46,746 bases of DNA from Palsa-851 sp035534435 (GCA_035534435.1 DATLRX010000018.1:1-46746), one strand, 5' to 3'. Shown: positions 16,931 through 26,858, counted from the first letter of the stretch. Made by a program: numbers and translations. The notes: generated by a model not told the origin, from the sequence alone.

Positions 16931-18225
16931 ATGGACAGCACGATCACGCGCATCCACGGGCGCGAGATCCTTGATTCTCGCGGGAACCCCACGCTGGAGG
17001 TGGAAGTAACTCTCGCCTGCGCGGTTACCTCGCGCGCCGGAGTCCCCTCCGGCGCCTCAACCGGCAGTCGCGAGGCAGTCGAACTGCGTGACGGCGATCC
17101 CGACCGCTACGGAGGCAAGGGCGTCCGCAAGACTGTGGTGGGGATCGAGGAAACGATCGCACCCAGCCTGATCGGGGCGAATGCCCGTTGCCAAGCCGAA
17201 CTCGATGCCACGATGATCGCTCTGGACGGGACTGCCGACAAGGCACGCCTGGGGGCCAACGCCATCCTCGGTGTTTCCATGGCCTGCGCCCGTGCCGCAG
17301 CCGACACAAGCGGTCTGCCGCTCTACCAGTACCTCGGTGGTCCTGGCGCGACCCGTTTGCCGGTGCCTTTGATGAACATCCTCAACGGCGGCGTGCACGC
17401 TCACGGCCAGGGTGCTGACATCAAGGAGTACATGATCGCCCCCTACGGCGCCCCCACCTTCCGTGAGGCTGTCGCTGGGGGAGCGAGGTCTATCGCGCAC
17501 TGCAGGGAATCCTTGTTGGGAAGGGACTTTCCGTGGGAGTTGGCGACGAAGGTGGCTTCGCTCCTCACGTCCGGTCCAATCGCGAGCCCTTGGAGCTCAT
17601 CGTCTTCGCAATCGAGAAGGCGGGGCTCCGACCAGGGGTTGACGTCGGAGTCGCGATGGACCCGGCCTCAAGTGCGTTCTTCAACGCCGGACGTTACGAG
17701 TTGAAGAGCGAGGGTCGGCAACTCACGAGCGATGAGATGGTGGCGTACTACGAGTCGATGGTCGCGGACTATCCGATCTGCCTGTTGAAGGACGGTCTTG
17801 CCGAAGGCGATTGGGAGAGCTGGAAGCTCCTCAACCGGACGCTCGGCGCATCCATCGAATTGGTCGGTGACGATATCTTCTGCACCAATCCCGCCATCAT
17901 CGCCCGTGCGATCAAGGAGGACGTCGCCAACTCGACGCTGATCAAGCTCAACCAGATTGGCACCGTGACCGAAACGATCGCAGCCACGCGCTTGGCTCAA
18001 TTCCACGGGTGGGGAGCCTTCGTGTCGCATCGCTCCGGGGAGACCGTAGACAGCTTCATCGCCGATATGACCGTGGCGCTCGACACCGGTCATCTCAAAA
18101 CGGGTGCGCCCTGTCGCGGCGAGCGCGTCGAGAAGTACAACCAACTCATGCGCATCGAGGAGGGTCTCGGCTCGAGCGCCGAATTCGCTGGGAAAACAGC
18201 CTTCTGCCGCCCGGTCCGCTACTGA
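16931..18225 (+). CDS. eno: Enolase, frame interrupted by a one-base deletion
   Basis: Phosphopyruvate hydratase interconverts 2-phosphoglycerate and phosphoenolpyruvate. ATG 16931 is preceded by GGAGGAG with ideal spacing. The first frame gives a normal N-terminus (ITRIHGREILDSRGNPTLEV) to about 17473. The sequence then continues in the next frame with WGSEVYRALQG, VGDEGGFAPHVRSN, ALDTGHLKTGAP-type motifs and SHRSGETVDSFIADM to the stop at 18225. The total of 1295 nt equals a 431-aa enolase minus one base. The missing base lies in GTCGCTGGGGG (about 17471-17480), just before a run of five Gs, so a sequencing or assembly error is likely. The metal/substrate loop reads NGGVHAHGQGADIKEYM instead of the usual GGxHADNNVDxQEFM. 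Confidence 0.88.
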
Positions 18226-18900
18226 CAGCCAGGCCCGGCTCCACTTGCACCCCGCAGCCGGCTGCGCTGGCGCCAACAGCGACAGAGACTCACGCCTACT
18301 CCCCCGGCCCTCCGGCTTCCCCCGGGCGGATCACGGCTTGGCAAACGTGCCCGCCAAACCGGGAAAGGGCCACCTTGACAACAAGAGAACCCTCACTGGG
18401 GTGGGGTGCGCACGCGGGCCTTGGGCCGTCGCTAACCAACCAATCGCACGTCCACGCCAGAAGCCCATCGTCTTTTGCCCCCTTCCCCACCCACCCGCCC
18501 GCGCCGATCCGAGCGTCGTTTTGTCGGCTTCCGGGTACCGCGCCCCTCGTCCGGAAGACACAATCTCGCTGACCACCGTCTGATGTCGGAGGCATCGCCG
18601 GCTGAGCGCGGCCGATCGTCTTGAACGGCCGAGTGCCGTCACTGCTAGTGATCCGCGCACCCGTGGGCCAATGGCCGTCAACACCATGGGTCGTGCCGCT
18701 GAGTCACGCGGCGTCACCGTCGATTCGCGGCGCGATCGGGCCGAGGCCGGCCAGGTCGAGACTATGCACATAATTGATGGGCAGCGCCTCACCGACGGCG
18801 TCGCGCTGCCGTGATTGGCAATAACCGCCCGCCGCTGATCAGACGGATACGCTCGACGGGGTAGCGGCGGCCGAACCGCTGACAACCGCAGAGCGATGCG
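18226..18900. other. Intergenic region without a convincing gene
   Basis: This 675-bp stretch lies between two convergent genes. Directly after the enolase stop is a 14-bp palindrome CGCAGCCGGCTGCG (18253-18266) that may form a terminator stem, but no T-run follows. Open frames here are Arg/Pro/Ser-rich and look like chance frames. A short plus-strand frame (about 18671-18813) is not recognised. I see no RNA gene. Confidence 0.35.
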
Positions 18901-20202
18901 TCAGGGAAGCACTGAAGTCGGCATCGAGCCACTCGATGAATCCAGATGGCGCGACTGGAGCGGCGGCGATTGCTTGACGGGTGACTGCTGGAGTCGGTCA
19001 AATTCACTGGCGAGAACAACTGTCCGGTCGCGCCCGGCCTCCTTGGCGCCGTAGAGCGCGGCGTCGACACACGCGATCAGGGCCTGGACGTCTTGGGTGC
19101 TCTCCCACTCGGTGACACCAGCCGACGCGGTCAGACCATCCGGCGTCAGCGCGCGAAGCCGGTCAGCCACCACACGAGCGCGCTCAAGGGAGCATGAGGG
19201 CATCACCACGACGAACTCGTCGCCGCCAAAGCGAACGATGATGTCGCTGCGGCGGAGCTCGGCCTCCCACGCGCGTGCGACTGCTGCCAGATAGCGGTCG
19301 CCTTCCTGATGACCCCGGGCATCGTTGAGTTGCTTGAATCCGTCGAGATCAAGCATGGCCAGCGACAGCGGTTCTCCGGTCCGGGCGGCGCGTCGCTGCT
19401 CCCGTTCGATGTGCTCCTCGAGGCGGCCCCGGTTGTAGACCCCGGTCAGCGCATCCCGGTGCGCCAGACGGCGCATCTCAGTGACGAGCTCGCGGATCAC
19501 GAGGCCACCGATGAGGCACGTGCCGGTGATCATGAGCCAGACCGAGAAGGAACTACTCGGCCAGCCTCGAAGTACCAGTTCGACCGCGACTGCAAACGAT
19601 ATCCAGAGAATCTCGAGCAGCGCGACGCGGGGGCGGAAGAAGTAGAACGCATAGAACGCCGCCCAGACGTACAGCAGGACGTACGCATTGCGCGCTGAGC
19701 CATCCGCATAGGCGATGACGGTGACGAGCAGCGTGCCCATAGCGGTGACATATGGAAACACCGAGACGGGGAGAGCGTCGGGCATGGAGAGCAGGAGCAA
19801 CGTCACCGCGTACGCGACCCCGATCGCCGACAGCGCGAGAGCGAAATGCGTCTTCGGGCTGCGCTCGACGAGCAGCCCGGTGAGCACAAGGGTGGCACCG
19901 AATCCGGAGAGCACGCCACCGGCAAGAGCGATCGTGCGCCGCTGCGGTCTCGGGCTTTCGTCCGTCAGCGCCCGGCTCAGCTGGGAGAGGACCACACTGC
20001 GGCGACCGATAGGGCGATTTTCCTCCGCTGGTACCCTCCCTGGCAGCGAGCTGGCGCGCTCCTGCTCACACGGTTGGCTCACGTGCGATTTCACGGAGCG
20101 CTCGACGAGACAATCGTGGCGATGAGCGGGCTCGTCTGCCGACGTACTGTGACTGGTTTCCGCCTGCGGGAAAGGCTTGCTCATTGCCGAGGGCTTGCTC
20201 AT
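18901..20202 (-). CDS. Membrane-anchored GGDEF diguanylate cyclase
   Basis: The product is 433 aa if started at ATG 20202; ATG 20184 or an upstream TTG at 20286 are alternatives and none has a clear ribosome binding site. After a hydrophilic N-terminus of about 90 residues come about five to six membrane helices. A GGDEF domain follows with VRFGGDEFVVVMP as active site and RRSD five residues ahead of it, an intact inhibitory I-site (RxxD). LDLDGFKQLNDARGH carries the metal-binding Asp. It should make c-di-GMP from GTP and be subject to product inhibition. The tail of about 30 residues is Ser/Gln/Pro-rich. Confidence 0.87.
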   Translation of the reverse strand: MSKPSAMSKPFPQAETSHSTSADEPAHRHDCLVERSVKSHVSQPCEQERASSLPGRVPAEENRPIGRRSVVLSQLSRALTDESPRPQRRTIALAGGVLSGFGATLVLTGLLVERSPKTHFALALSAIGVAYAVTLLLLSMPDALPVSVFPYVTAMGTLLVTVIAYADGSARNAYVLLYVWAAFYAFYFFRPRVALLEILWISFAVAVELVLRGWPSSSFSVWLMITGTCLIGGLVIRELVTEMRRLAHRDALTGVYNRGRLEEHIEREQRRAARTGEPLSLAMLDLDGFKQLNDARGHQEGDRYLAAVARAWEAELRRSDIIVRFGGDEFVVVMPSCSLERARVVADRLRALTPDGLTASAGVTEWESTQDVQALIACVDAALYGAKEAGRDRTVVLASEFDRLQQSPVKQSPPLQSRHLDSSSGSMPTSVLP

Positions 20203-20218
20203 TGCCGAGGGCTTGCTC
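20174..20218. repeat. Tandem 18-bp repeat (2.5 copies)
   Basis: The unit GGCTTGCTCATTGCCGAG occurs twice exactly, followed by half a unit. In the diguanylate cyclase frame it encodes SKPSAM repeats, and each copy supplies an ATG (20184, 20202), so copy number would change the protein by six residues per unit and duplicates the possible start site. Confidence 0.85.
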
Positions 20219-20661
20219 TCACGTGGCGGCCAGGCGACTGCACGCTGTGCATAGCCCTGAGCGCCTCCGACCGGCGCTCGCCGCAAAAGCCGGAGCGGCA
20301 GCCATGATCACGATGCCATCTGATCGAGCGAGCTGCGCTCCACGACGAGTCACTTTGGGCTGCCCCCTGGTTTCGGCGACGGTCTTAAGACCACACGAAA
20401 CGATTCTCCGGAGTCGACTGCGACGTCCTAGCCAGTGAGGCGATCGCGAGTCGTAACGGGTCTGCATCGGATCATCCGGCCACATTGGCTGAGTGGTCGG
20501 CCCACGGGACCGTGAGGGCGTTCCAGAGGCGACAACGTGGGATGCGGCGTAACCGGGTGTAGGTAGGAGCGTTTCATCGAGGAACTCGAGATCACAGCCG
20601 GCGCGCTCACCCCGCCCGCGAGACAGGAGACCACCCCGCCCGTGCAATCGTCGGTTTCGAA
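20203..20661. other. Divergent intergenic region
   Basis: About 460 bp between the divergent diguanylate cyclase and penicillin-binding protein genes. The first 84 bp could be coding if the cyclase begins at the upstream TTG. No other gene is supported. The promoters of both genes must lie here, but I cannot single out boxes with confidence. Confidence 0.3.
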
Positions 20662-23154
20662 ATGAGCGTCGATCGGACTCCTCCGCCACGTCGGTCGCGT
20701 GCTGGGCTGTCGTCGAGCTCGCGGCGGGGAACGCGTACCACGGGAACGGTCAACGGCGACGCCGATGCCGCACGCGGCGCCGCCCGGGCGGCGCTTCGCC
20801 GCCGCCGAGCCAGCGCGTACCGGCATCTGCGCCAGCCGCGCCGCCGGAGTCGCGTGCTTCGCGTGATTCTCATGATGATCACCGTCTTTGCCGCGCTCGG
20901 TGCGGGCACGGTCGGCGCCGTCTTCGCGGGCTACAACGCGTACAAAAGCCAGCTGCCTTCGCCGTCGACGATCACCGGCATGGGCTTTCCGATCGACACC
21001 GACGTCTACGACGCGTCGGGAGATCTTCTGCACGTCTTCAATGGCTCGGGGTATCGTCATGTCCACACCGCCCTCGCCGAAATCTCGCCATTGTTCAAGG
21101 AGGCGATCGTCGCCGTCGAGGATCGTCACTTCTACACCGAGGGCTCCTTGGATTTCGCGCGCGTGGTGGAATCCGGCATCGCCGACATCACCCACAGAGG
21201 CAGCACCCTCCAGGGGGCGTCGACGATCACCGAGCAGCTCGCCAAGCTCAGCCTCTACGGGGGTGCCATCCCGCCCCAGAGCATCAACTACAAGATCAAA
21301 GAGATCGTGCTCGGCAACGAGCTCGGCCTGCACTTCACCAAGGACCAGATCCTCGAGATGTACGTCAATCGGATCTTCTACGGGAACGATGCGGTCGGCA
21401 TCGGGAGCGCCGCCGAGCTGTATTTCCTCAAGCCGGCCCGCCAGCTCGACCTTGCCCAAGCGGCCATGCTCGCCGGGCTGCCCCAGTCGCCCAGCGCCGA
21501 TGACCCGCTCGTCCATGCCCCCAATCAGACGGTGAATCCTCTGGCGAAAGTCCGTCAGAAGCAGGTCCTCCAAGCGATGGTGGCCAATGGCAATGTCACC
21601 CAGACCCAGGCCGCCGCCGCATACGCCGAGAAACTCACCTTCCACTCGTGGACGGAATCGGAACCCAATCTCGATCCCGACTTTGTCAGCTATCTGGAGG
21701 GATGGTTGTCGACGAATTTTCCGCAGGCAATCAACTCCGGGGGGTACCTGATTCACACCACGCTGGACCCGGTCAAGCAGAACCTCGCATACACCACGGT
21801 CCACACCCAGGTCGCCACAGAACGAGCCGCCGAAAACATGCGCGACGGCGCCCTGGTGAGCCTGGATCCTCGGAATGGTGACATCCTCGCAATGGTCGGC
21901 ACCTGGAACTACGCGGATCCCTACATCGGTCAGGTCAATATGACCGATGTCCCGCTCAACCTGGGATCGACGACCAAGCTCTTCACCTACACGGCGGCGA
22001 TCGCCTCGACCAAGTTCACGATGACGACGCCGATACTCGACGATTACTACAAGTTTCCGATCCCCGGCAGCGCCCCGTATTCGCCGTTTGATGACGATCG
22101 ACGCACCCACGGCGTCTGCGAGCTCAAGCTGTGCCTCGGCAACTCGTTCAACATCCCGGCGGTGAAAACCGAGTACGCGACAGGCACGCAGTACATCGCC
22201 AACGTCGAACTCGCGATGGGCGCCAAGTCGATCGACCAGAACTGCACGATCAACGGTCAGACGTACGTGAACTGGCCCACTTCCGACCAATGGGCGGCCA
22301 CGCTCGGATCGCTCACCTGCGGCGTCGATCTCATCGACTTGGCGGACGGCGCGGCAACCCTCGCCGATCTGGGCGTGCAGCACAACCCCATGCCGGTGAC
22401 CAGCATCGTCGCCGAGTCGACCGGGCACACGGTGTGGCAGTACAACGCGGCGGCCGCAGGGCGTCAGGTGATCCCGGCAAACGTCGCCTACATCATGGAT
22501 GAGATCACCAGCAACGACAACAACCGGATCAGGGAATTCGGACGCAACGGCTATCTGACGCTCAACCCGCGCCGGGTGAGCGCGAAGACCGGGACTGCTG
22601 ACTACTACATGGATAACCTCACCGTCGGCTGGACGCCGACGCTGTTGACCGCGGTGTGGGTGGGGAGTGGGACGCGGAGTTGTCTCCAGCCCAAGGACGC
22701 CGCCTACATGGAGAAGCAGATCCAGCGGGGCAACATCATCGAGGCAGGCGAGGTCGACGCCACCTATCCCTTCAGCCCGTCCGATCTCCGCCATTACGGT
22801 CTGACACCCATCAACGGTGACTGCGGCCACCTGGACGGCGTCGTGTCCGGATACAGCGGTGCATCACCGATCTGGCACATCTACATGTCCGCAGCACTCA
22901 AAGGTGTACCCGACACGTGGTATGCGCGGCCCCCGGATCTGATTGCGACCGGTCCTGGCGATAACGCCGACTTCTACCTCCCGGGCACCCAGCCCGGCGC
23001 CTCCACCAATTGCACGTATTACGGTCCGGTGCCGCTGCCGACTCAGGTCTGCACGTACGCAGGGCCGTCGCAGCCAGCTCCGTCGCCGCCCCCGATCAGC
23101 CCCACGCCGCCCCCCGCGATCACCCCGTCCCCATCGCCAACATCGAGCCCATGA
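20662..23154 (+). CDS. Class A penicillin-binding protein (transglycosylase/transpeptidase)
   Basis: The product is 830 aa and polymerises and cross-links peptidoglycan outside the membrane. An Arg-rich cytoplasmic N-terminus of 65 residues is followed by one membrane anchor (66-90). The GT51 domain has VEDRHFY with catalytic Glu153, QGASTITEQLAK and NRIFYGNDAVGIGSAAELYF. The transpeptidase domain has SxxK as STTK (Ser436, Lys439), SxN as SFN (495-497) and KTG (642-644). The tail is Pro/Ser-rich (PAPSPPPISPTPPPAITPSP), typical of monoderm-like class A enzymes. At least nine cysteines lie in the external part, which may form disulfides. The start is uncertain, as there is no clear ribosome binding site. 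Confidence 0.92.
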   Translation: MSVDRTPPPRRSRAGLSSSSRRGTRTTGTVNGDADAARGAARAALRRRRASAYRHLRQPRRRSRVLRVILMMITVFAALGAGTVGAVFAGYNAYKSQLPSPSTITGMGFPIDTDVYDASGDLLHVFNGSGYRHVHTALAEISPLFKEAIVAVEDRHFYTEGSLDFARVVESGIADITHRGSTLQGASTITEQLAKLSLYGGAIPPQSINYKIKEIVLGNELGLHFTKDQILEMYVNRIFYGNDAVGIGSAAELYFLKPARQLDLAQAAMLAGLPQSPSADDPLVHAPNQTVNPLAKVRQKQVLQAMVANGNVTQTQAAAAYAEKLTFHSWTESEPNLDPDFVSYLEGWLSTNFPQAINSGGYLIHTTLDPVKQNLAYTTVHTQVATERAAENMRDGALVSLDPRNGDILAMVGTWNYADPYIGQVNMTDVPLNLGSTTKLFTYTAAIASTKFTMTTPILDDYYKFPIPGSAPYSPFDDDRRTHGVCELKLCLGNSFNIPAVKTEYATGTQYIANVELAMGAKSIDQNCTINGQTYVNWPTSDQWAATLGSLTCGVDLIDLADGAATLADLGVQHNPMPVTSIVAESTGHTVWQYNAAAAGRQVIPANVAYIMDEITSNDNNRIREFGRNGYLTLNPRRVSAKTGTADYYMDNLTVGWTPTLLTAVWVGSGTRSCLQPKDAAYMEKQIQRGNIIEAGEVDATYPFSPSDLRHYGLTPINGDCGHLDGVVSGYSGASPIWHIYMSAALKGVPDTWYARPPDLIATGPGDNADFYLPGTQPGASTNCTYYGPVPLPTQVCTYAGPSQPAPSPPPISPTPPPAITPSPSPTSSP

Positions 23155-23338
23155 AGTGACTTCGCGCCTGCGGCTCATGCAACGGTCTGGCACCCCTCAG
23201 CACAGGCGTGCGGTCCGGCGATCCTCGACGAAGTGAGCTCGATCTTTGCCGGCATGCGCGGTCTCCGAGCTCGTGGTGGAAGGCGCGTCGTCGTCGCACC
23301 GAGGAGTGCCTGCCACGCCGACCCGTCAGAAACGTGTG

Positions 23339-23719
23339 ATGTCTGACCAACCTGATCGGACCCGCGATCACCTTGCCAACGAACGCACCCTGCTGGCGTG
23401 GATCCGGACGGGGGTAACGCTGATCGGCCTCGGCTTCGTGGTCGCCCGTTTCAGCTACCTGCTGCGCACGCTCGCCGCCGAGGCGCACAATCCCGCCCCA
23501 GCTCAATCGGGCGGTGGCACTGCGCTCGGCATCGTCATGGTGGCCGCGGGGGCTGCCACGATCCTGTTGGCCTTGATGCGTTTCCTGCAAGCTCGCGCAC
23601 AAATCGACCGCGGGAACTATCGCGCCGGAATAGGAGCGTTGCTCGCGCTCAGCCTGCTCTCGGTCGGTGCGGCGATCACCCTGGCGATCTACATCGGTCT
23701 TAGCAGCCAATCCCTTTGA
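23339..23719 (+). CDS. DUF202 (YidH-like) small membrane protein
   Basis: The product is 126 aa from ATG 23339. The family signature DHLANERTLLAWIRTGVTL is followed by three membrane helices (about 28-48, 65-88, 103-125). DUF202 proteins are inner-membrane proteins of unknown function. It stands 184 bp downstream of the penicillin-binding protein on the same strand; a link between the two is not shown. Confidence 0.88.
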   Translation: MSDQPDRTRDHLANERTLLAWIRTGVTLIGLGFVVARFSYLLRTLAAEAHNPAPAQSGGGTALGIVMVAAGAATILLALMRFLQARAQIDRGNYRAGIGALLALSLLSVGAAITLAIYIGLSSQSL

Positions 23720-23913
23720 GCACCGGAGTTGGACCGCAGGCGGCCGACGGCTGCACGATCCAGCAAAACTCATGGGCTGGGACGCCGCTCGTCGTGATCA
23801 GAACGCCCGAGGGCGAGATGCCTCACACGTCGGTGTTGCTGCACGGTGAGTACCATCACGAGATCGCGATCCGGCTCGCCAAGGCTCGGCCCTCCGAGTC
23901 GACCCCGCGATGA
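23716..23913 (+). CDS. Small hypothetical protein (65 aa)
   Basis: A TTG-started frame that overlaps the DUF202 stop by 4 bases. It reads SWAGTPLVVIRTPEGEMPHT and then LHGEYHHEIAIRLAKAR, which looks like a compact beta-alpha sequence, but I do not recognise it and the ribosome binding site is weak. It may be a small translationally coupled partner of the DUF202 gene or a chance frame. Confidence 0.28.
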   Translation: MSTGVGPQAADGCTIQQNSWAGTPLVVIRTPEGEMPHTSVLLHGEYHHEIAIRLAKARPSESTPR

Positions 23914-23931
23914 CGAGGAGATGGCGGCGCT

Positions 23932-25590
23932 TCACTGGTTGTGAGCCGCGGCGTTCGATGCTGCCTTGGCCTGCCGGGCGCAGACGCTCCCCGGCGCCCA
24001 GTGAGGTACCGGCGGGAGCGTGAGCGCGGAGAGCTTGTCTGTTGGGACGAACGCAACGCTCAGGCCGTCCTCATAGACCTTGGTCCAGTCCTCCGCGTGG
24101 TCCATCACGTCGGCAAGCGGTGTGTTGACATCGAAGAGGACGATGTCCGTTCCGAGGCGCCGGATGATCGAGTCCCAGCTCGGTGTGACGGTCTCAACAG
24201 ATGCGTAGGTCTCGAGCATTTGATCGCCCATGAGTGCGGCGTCACCGAAGATGAACACCTTGTCGCCGCGCGAGGAAAGGGTGTACGCGAGATACCCACC
24301 CTCGCCGTACTGATTGAAGATGTTCAGGCGCTCCGGCGCCTCGGCGAGCCACTGCGCGGCGCAGACGGGGAATTCCTTCGCGTACGTGAGCGAATATGGC
24401 TGCAATTGCATCTTCGGAACCAGCCAGGCAACGTACACGCCGCCGAGTCCTGCGAGCAGCGCCGTGCACGCCGCAAGTCGGAAGAGCAGCGGCGACTGTA
24501 CCCGATTCCGCGCCGGCACTGCAGCCGGCGCGCGGCGCAGTCGGCGGATCGCTGCGCACATTCGCGGTGTCGCGGTGGCGAGCTGGTCGATGAACACCGG
24601 CGTCGACGCAACGACGAAGAGCTCGATGTTCCGCGCGGACTGCAGCGACAGCGCAGTCGTCACCAGCACGAGCGCGACATCGCGGGCACGGATGCGCCGA
24701 TTGAACACGATCAGCATCGCGAGGCTGAGCATCATCGCGCCGTAGACGAGCACCTCCCAGTCATGGAAGTTCGGTGAGAACCACTCCTCGATGAGCGACT
24801 GCTGCGCGGTCGAGGCCTGCGTCCCCGGCGCGTAGAACAGGATGCTCGGGCCGTTGAGGTTGATCATGCTCACCGCGGTGCAGGCGATGAGCAGGTACAG
24901 CAACGGGAGGAGGCGTGAGCGCGGTGCCGGGTCCGGCATGTTCAGGCGCCCACCGACAACCTCGGCGAGCAGGATCACCGCCATGAAGCCGAGTCCGATG
25001 ACGAACTCGCCGTGAAGGTTGCTCCACAACACGAACAGCGGCACGAGCACCCACATGGCTTTTCCACCGCGCACCATGTAGCGTTCGACGAGGAACATCG
25101 TCAACGCCGAGAAGGCGAATGTGATCATCTGCACGCGGGGCCCCCAGATGGGGAATCCCGCGACCACCGCGATGAGCATTCCGAGGCCGAGCACTCCGCG
25201 ACCCGGGTTGCGAAGCCGCGCCTTCTGGATTACCGCGAGCAGACCGAGCCAGGTGACCGCGGAGAGAATCAGGACGATCAGCCCGAGGCCGCCGACGGCG
25301 AACTCGACGGCGAAGAGCACCTCGTTGAGCCATTCGTGCATCGTCCAGTGGTGGTTCGCGACCGTGTACGTGAACGGGTCGTTGCCGAGCAGCCCGCCGT
25401 GCTGCAGGATCAACTGGCCCGCGCGAAGGTGCCACCAGAAATCCGGGTCCTGGATGGTACGCGTGACCGGAAGCGCAACGATGACCATCACCGCGGCGAT
25501 GAACAGCCCGCTCGGCGAAGTCCATGAATCCAGGCGCGCGCGGCATCGGCTCTGTTTGTCGTGTGCGGCGTCAGCCTCCACGCTTTTCAT
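23932..25590 (-). CDS. Large polytopic membrane protein, GT-C-like
   Basis: The product is 552 aa. After a short cytoplasmic N-terminus come about 11-12 membrane helices (residues about 28-385), then a soluble C-terminal domain of about 160 residues. The first external loop has IQDPDFWWHLRAGQLIL, an acidic-aromatic motif like that at the catalytic Asp of GT-C membrane glycosyltransferases, and FTYTVANHHWTMHEWLNE follows. Such proteins are common near envelope-polysaccharide or pilus genes. I propose transfer of a sugar from a lipid carrier, without knowing the sugar. The gene is convergent with the DUF202 gene. Confidence 0.6.
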   Translation of the reverse strand: MKSVEADAAHDKQSRCRARLDSWTSPSGLFIAAVMVIVALPVTRTIQDPDFWWHLRAGQLILQHGGLLGNDPFTYTVANHHWTMHEWLNEVLFAVEFAVGGLGLIVLILSAVTWLGLLAVIQKARLRNPGRGVLGLGMLIAVVAGFPIWGPRVQMITFAFSALTMFLVERYMVRGGKAMWVLVPLFVLWSNLHGEFVIGLGFMAVILLAEVVGGRLNMPDPAPRSRLLPLLYLLIACTAVSMINLNGPSILFYAPGTQASTAQQSLIEEWFSPNFHDWEVLVYGAMMLSLAMLIVFNRRIRARDVALVLVTTALSLQSARNIELFVVASTPVFIDQLATATPRMCAAIRRLRRAPAAVPARNRVQSPLLFRLAACTALLAGLGGVYVAWLVPKMQLQPYSLTYAKEFPVCAAQWLAEAPERLNIFNQYGEGGYLAYTLSSRGDKVFIFGDAALMGDQMLETYASVETVTPSWDSIIRRLGTDIVLFDVNTPLADVMDHAEDWTKVYEDGLSVAFVPTDKLSALTLPPVPHWAPGSVCARQAKAASNAAAHNQ

Positions 25591-25837
25591 GGTGTTTGCC
25601 CGCGCACATCTTCGTTAGCGCTGCGATGCTCCCCGGGTCACGCTGGCTACGACTGTATCGCCCGGTTGTTCGAGCCCAACCGACGTCCACGGCATCTTGG
25701 GCAGATACGCGAACTCGAACGGATTACCCGTGTATGCGATCCCGCCCCAGATCAAGGATAGCCTGCTTGTATTTCGTCGAAGCAGCGTGCGGAGAGCGAT
25801 GAGCCCTCCGGTCTAGTGTTTTGGCTCGCGGTCGCCT

Positions 25838-26041
25838 CTAGGTGCTCAGACCGTGGCTGATGTTCGAGAAGACGTTGTTGACACGGTGTCCGACGGTCGT
25901 GAGGATCACGATCACGACGACCGCGATGAGCACGAGGATAAGTGCGTACTCCACCATCCCCTGCCCATTCTCAGGGTGCTCAAAGCATTGCTGCAACTGG
26001 GCGAAAGCGAGCTCACGGCAGCGAAGGTATCCCGACCGCAT
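25838..26041 (-). CDS. Flp-type pilin, copy 1
   Basis: The product is 67 aa from ATG 26041, with an ideal AAGGAG ribosome binding site. A leader of about 26 residues (RSGYLRCRELAFAQLQ near the start) ends in the prepilin site NG|QGMVEY, giving Glu at +5 of the mature protein, and is followed by one hydrophobic helix (ALILVLIAVVVIVILTTVG). Flp pilins are cut by a TadV/CpaA-type peptidase and assemble into thin adhesive pili. No assembly ATPase, secretin or peptidase gene lies in the window, so this is an orphan pilin. Confidence 0.88.
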   Translation of the reverse strand: MRSGYLRCRELAFAQLQQCFEHPENGQGMVEYALILVLIAVVVIVILTTVGHRVNNVFSNISHGLST

Positions 26042-26858
26042 GACTTATCTCCTTGGAACTGGCGAATGGGACCAGGATGGCCCGCTCACCTAAACGGAGC
26101 CGGAAAGGGCTGTGACATTCCGGGCACGCCCGACGTTGCGAGGCTGTCACTGTTGGTCCTCGAAAACCCCTGGAGCGCGTGCCCGGTGTCCTGAGTATCC
26201 CAACTGGGAAGAGTTCCTCCAAGCCTGGATTGACTGTGCAAGGTCACGGCTTGATGTCGCTCCGAACCTCCCCGCTGGACAACCGTGGGTCAAGTACGAC
26301 CGACGGGCCACTCTTCGAGTTAAGTTGACCTGCTGCGGTTGATAGGATCTCTCTCGAGCCGGTGCACAGGATTCGGAACAGAGTCGCGGAAGGCGGCGCC
26401 ATTCAGAGGACTCGCAGCGCTCCACCCGAAGGCTCGCAGTGTCGATGGTCAACTCCCGACGCGAATGGCTCCCCATTGCCCGTGGGCGTCGCCCCTGTTG
26501 TCAGGAAATGGATTGCACATCTCCTGAGGGGAGCTCAGGCGACTGTGTCAGGTGATATGCGATGCGGCCATGCGCGGTGTTTTGATTCTCCCAGCTAATC
26601 ACACCGAGGAGGATTCCCATACTGGTCAAACCGATGGTTCTCACCCCAGAGATGGAGCGGTGTTCGGAGCAGACCCTTCTTCGTCAACCGGGAACGTGGC
26701 CTTGCGGAACGTGGGTGCACTGCATCTCGGGTTATCCAGCTGCTATCGCCGCATCGCTTCGGGAACGCGCATGCCGCACCGTGCTGGCGGTGAGCAACGA
26801 CTGGAAGGCCTCGGCCGCGGCCGGCCTGCCGACTACCTCGGGAAACTGATGGAAGCGC
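26042..26858. other. Intergenic region without a convincing gene
   Basis: An 817-bp gap between the divergent pilin and TauE-like genes. The first 30 bp hold the pilin ribosome binding site. The frames present (for example 26552-26875 and 26634-26849 on the plus strand) have no recognisable domain and unnatural composition. I see no structured RNA that I can name. Confidence 0.35.

Noticed and set aside
18331..18885. A 184-codon minus-strand frame downstream of enolase
   Set aside because: Arg/Pro/Ser-rich, no domain, no ribosome binding site; judged a chance frame in GC-rich DNA.
20428..22830. An 800-codon open frame on the minus strand
   Set aside because: It lies exactly antisense to the penicillin-binding protein, whose motifs are all present. 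The antisense protein is a GC-driven mirror frame with no recognisable domain.
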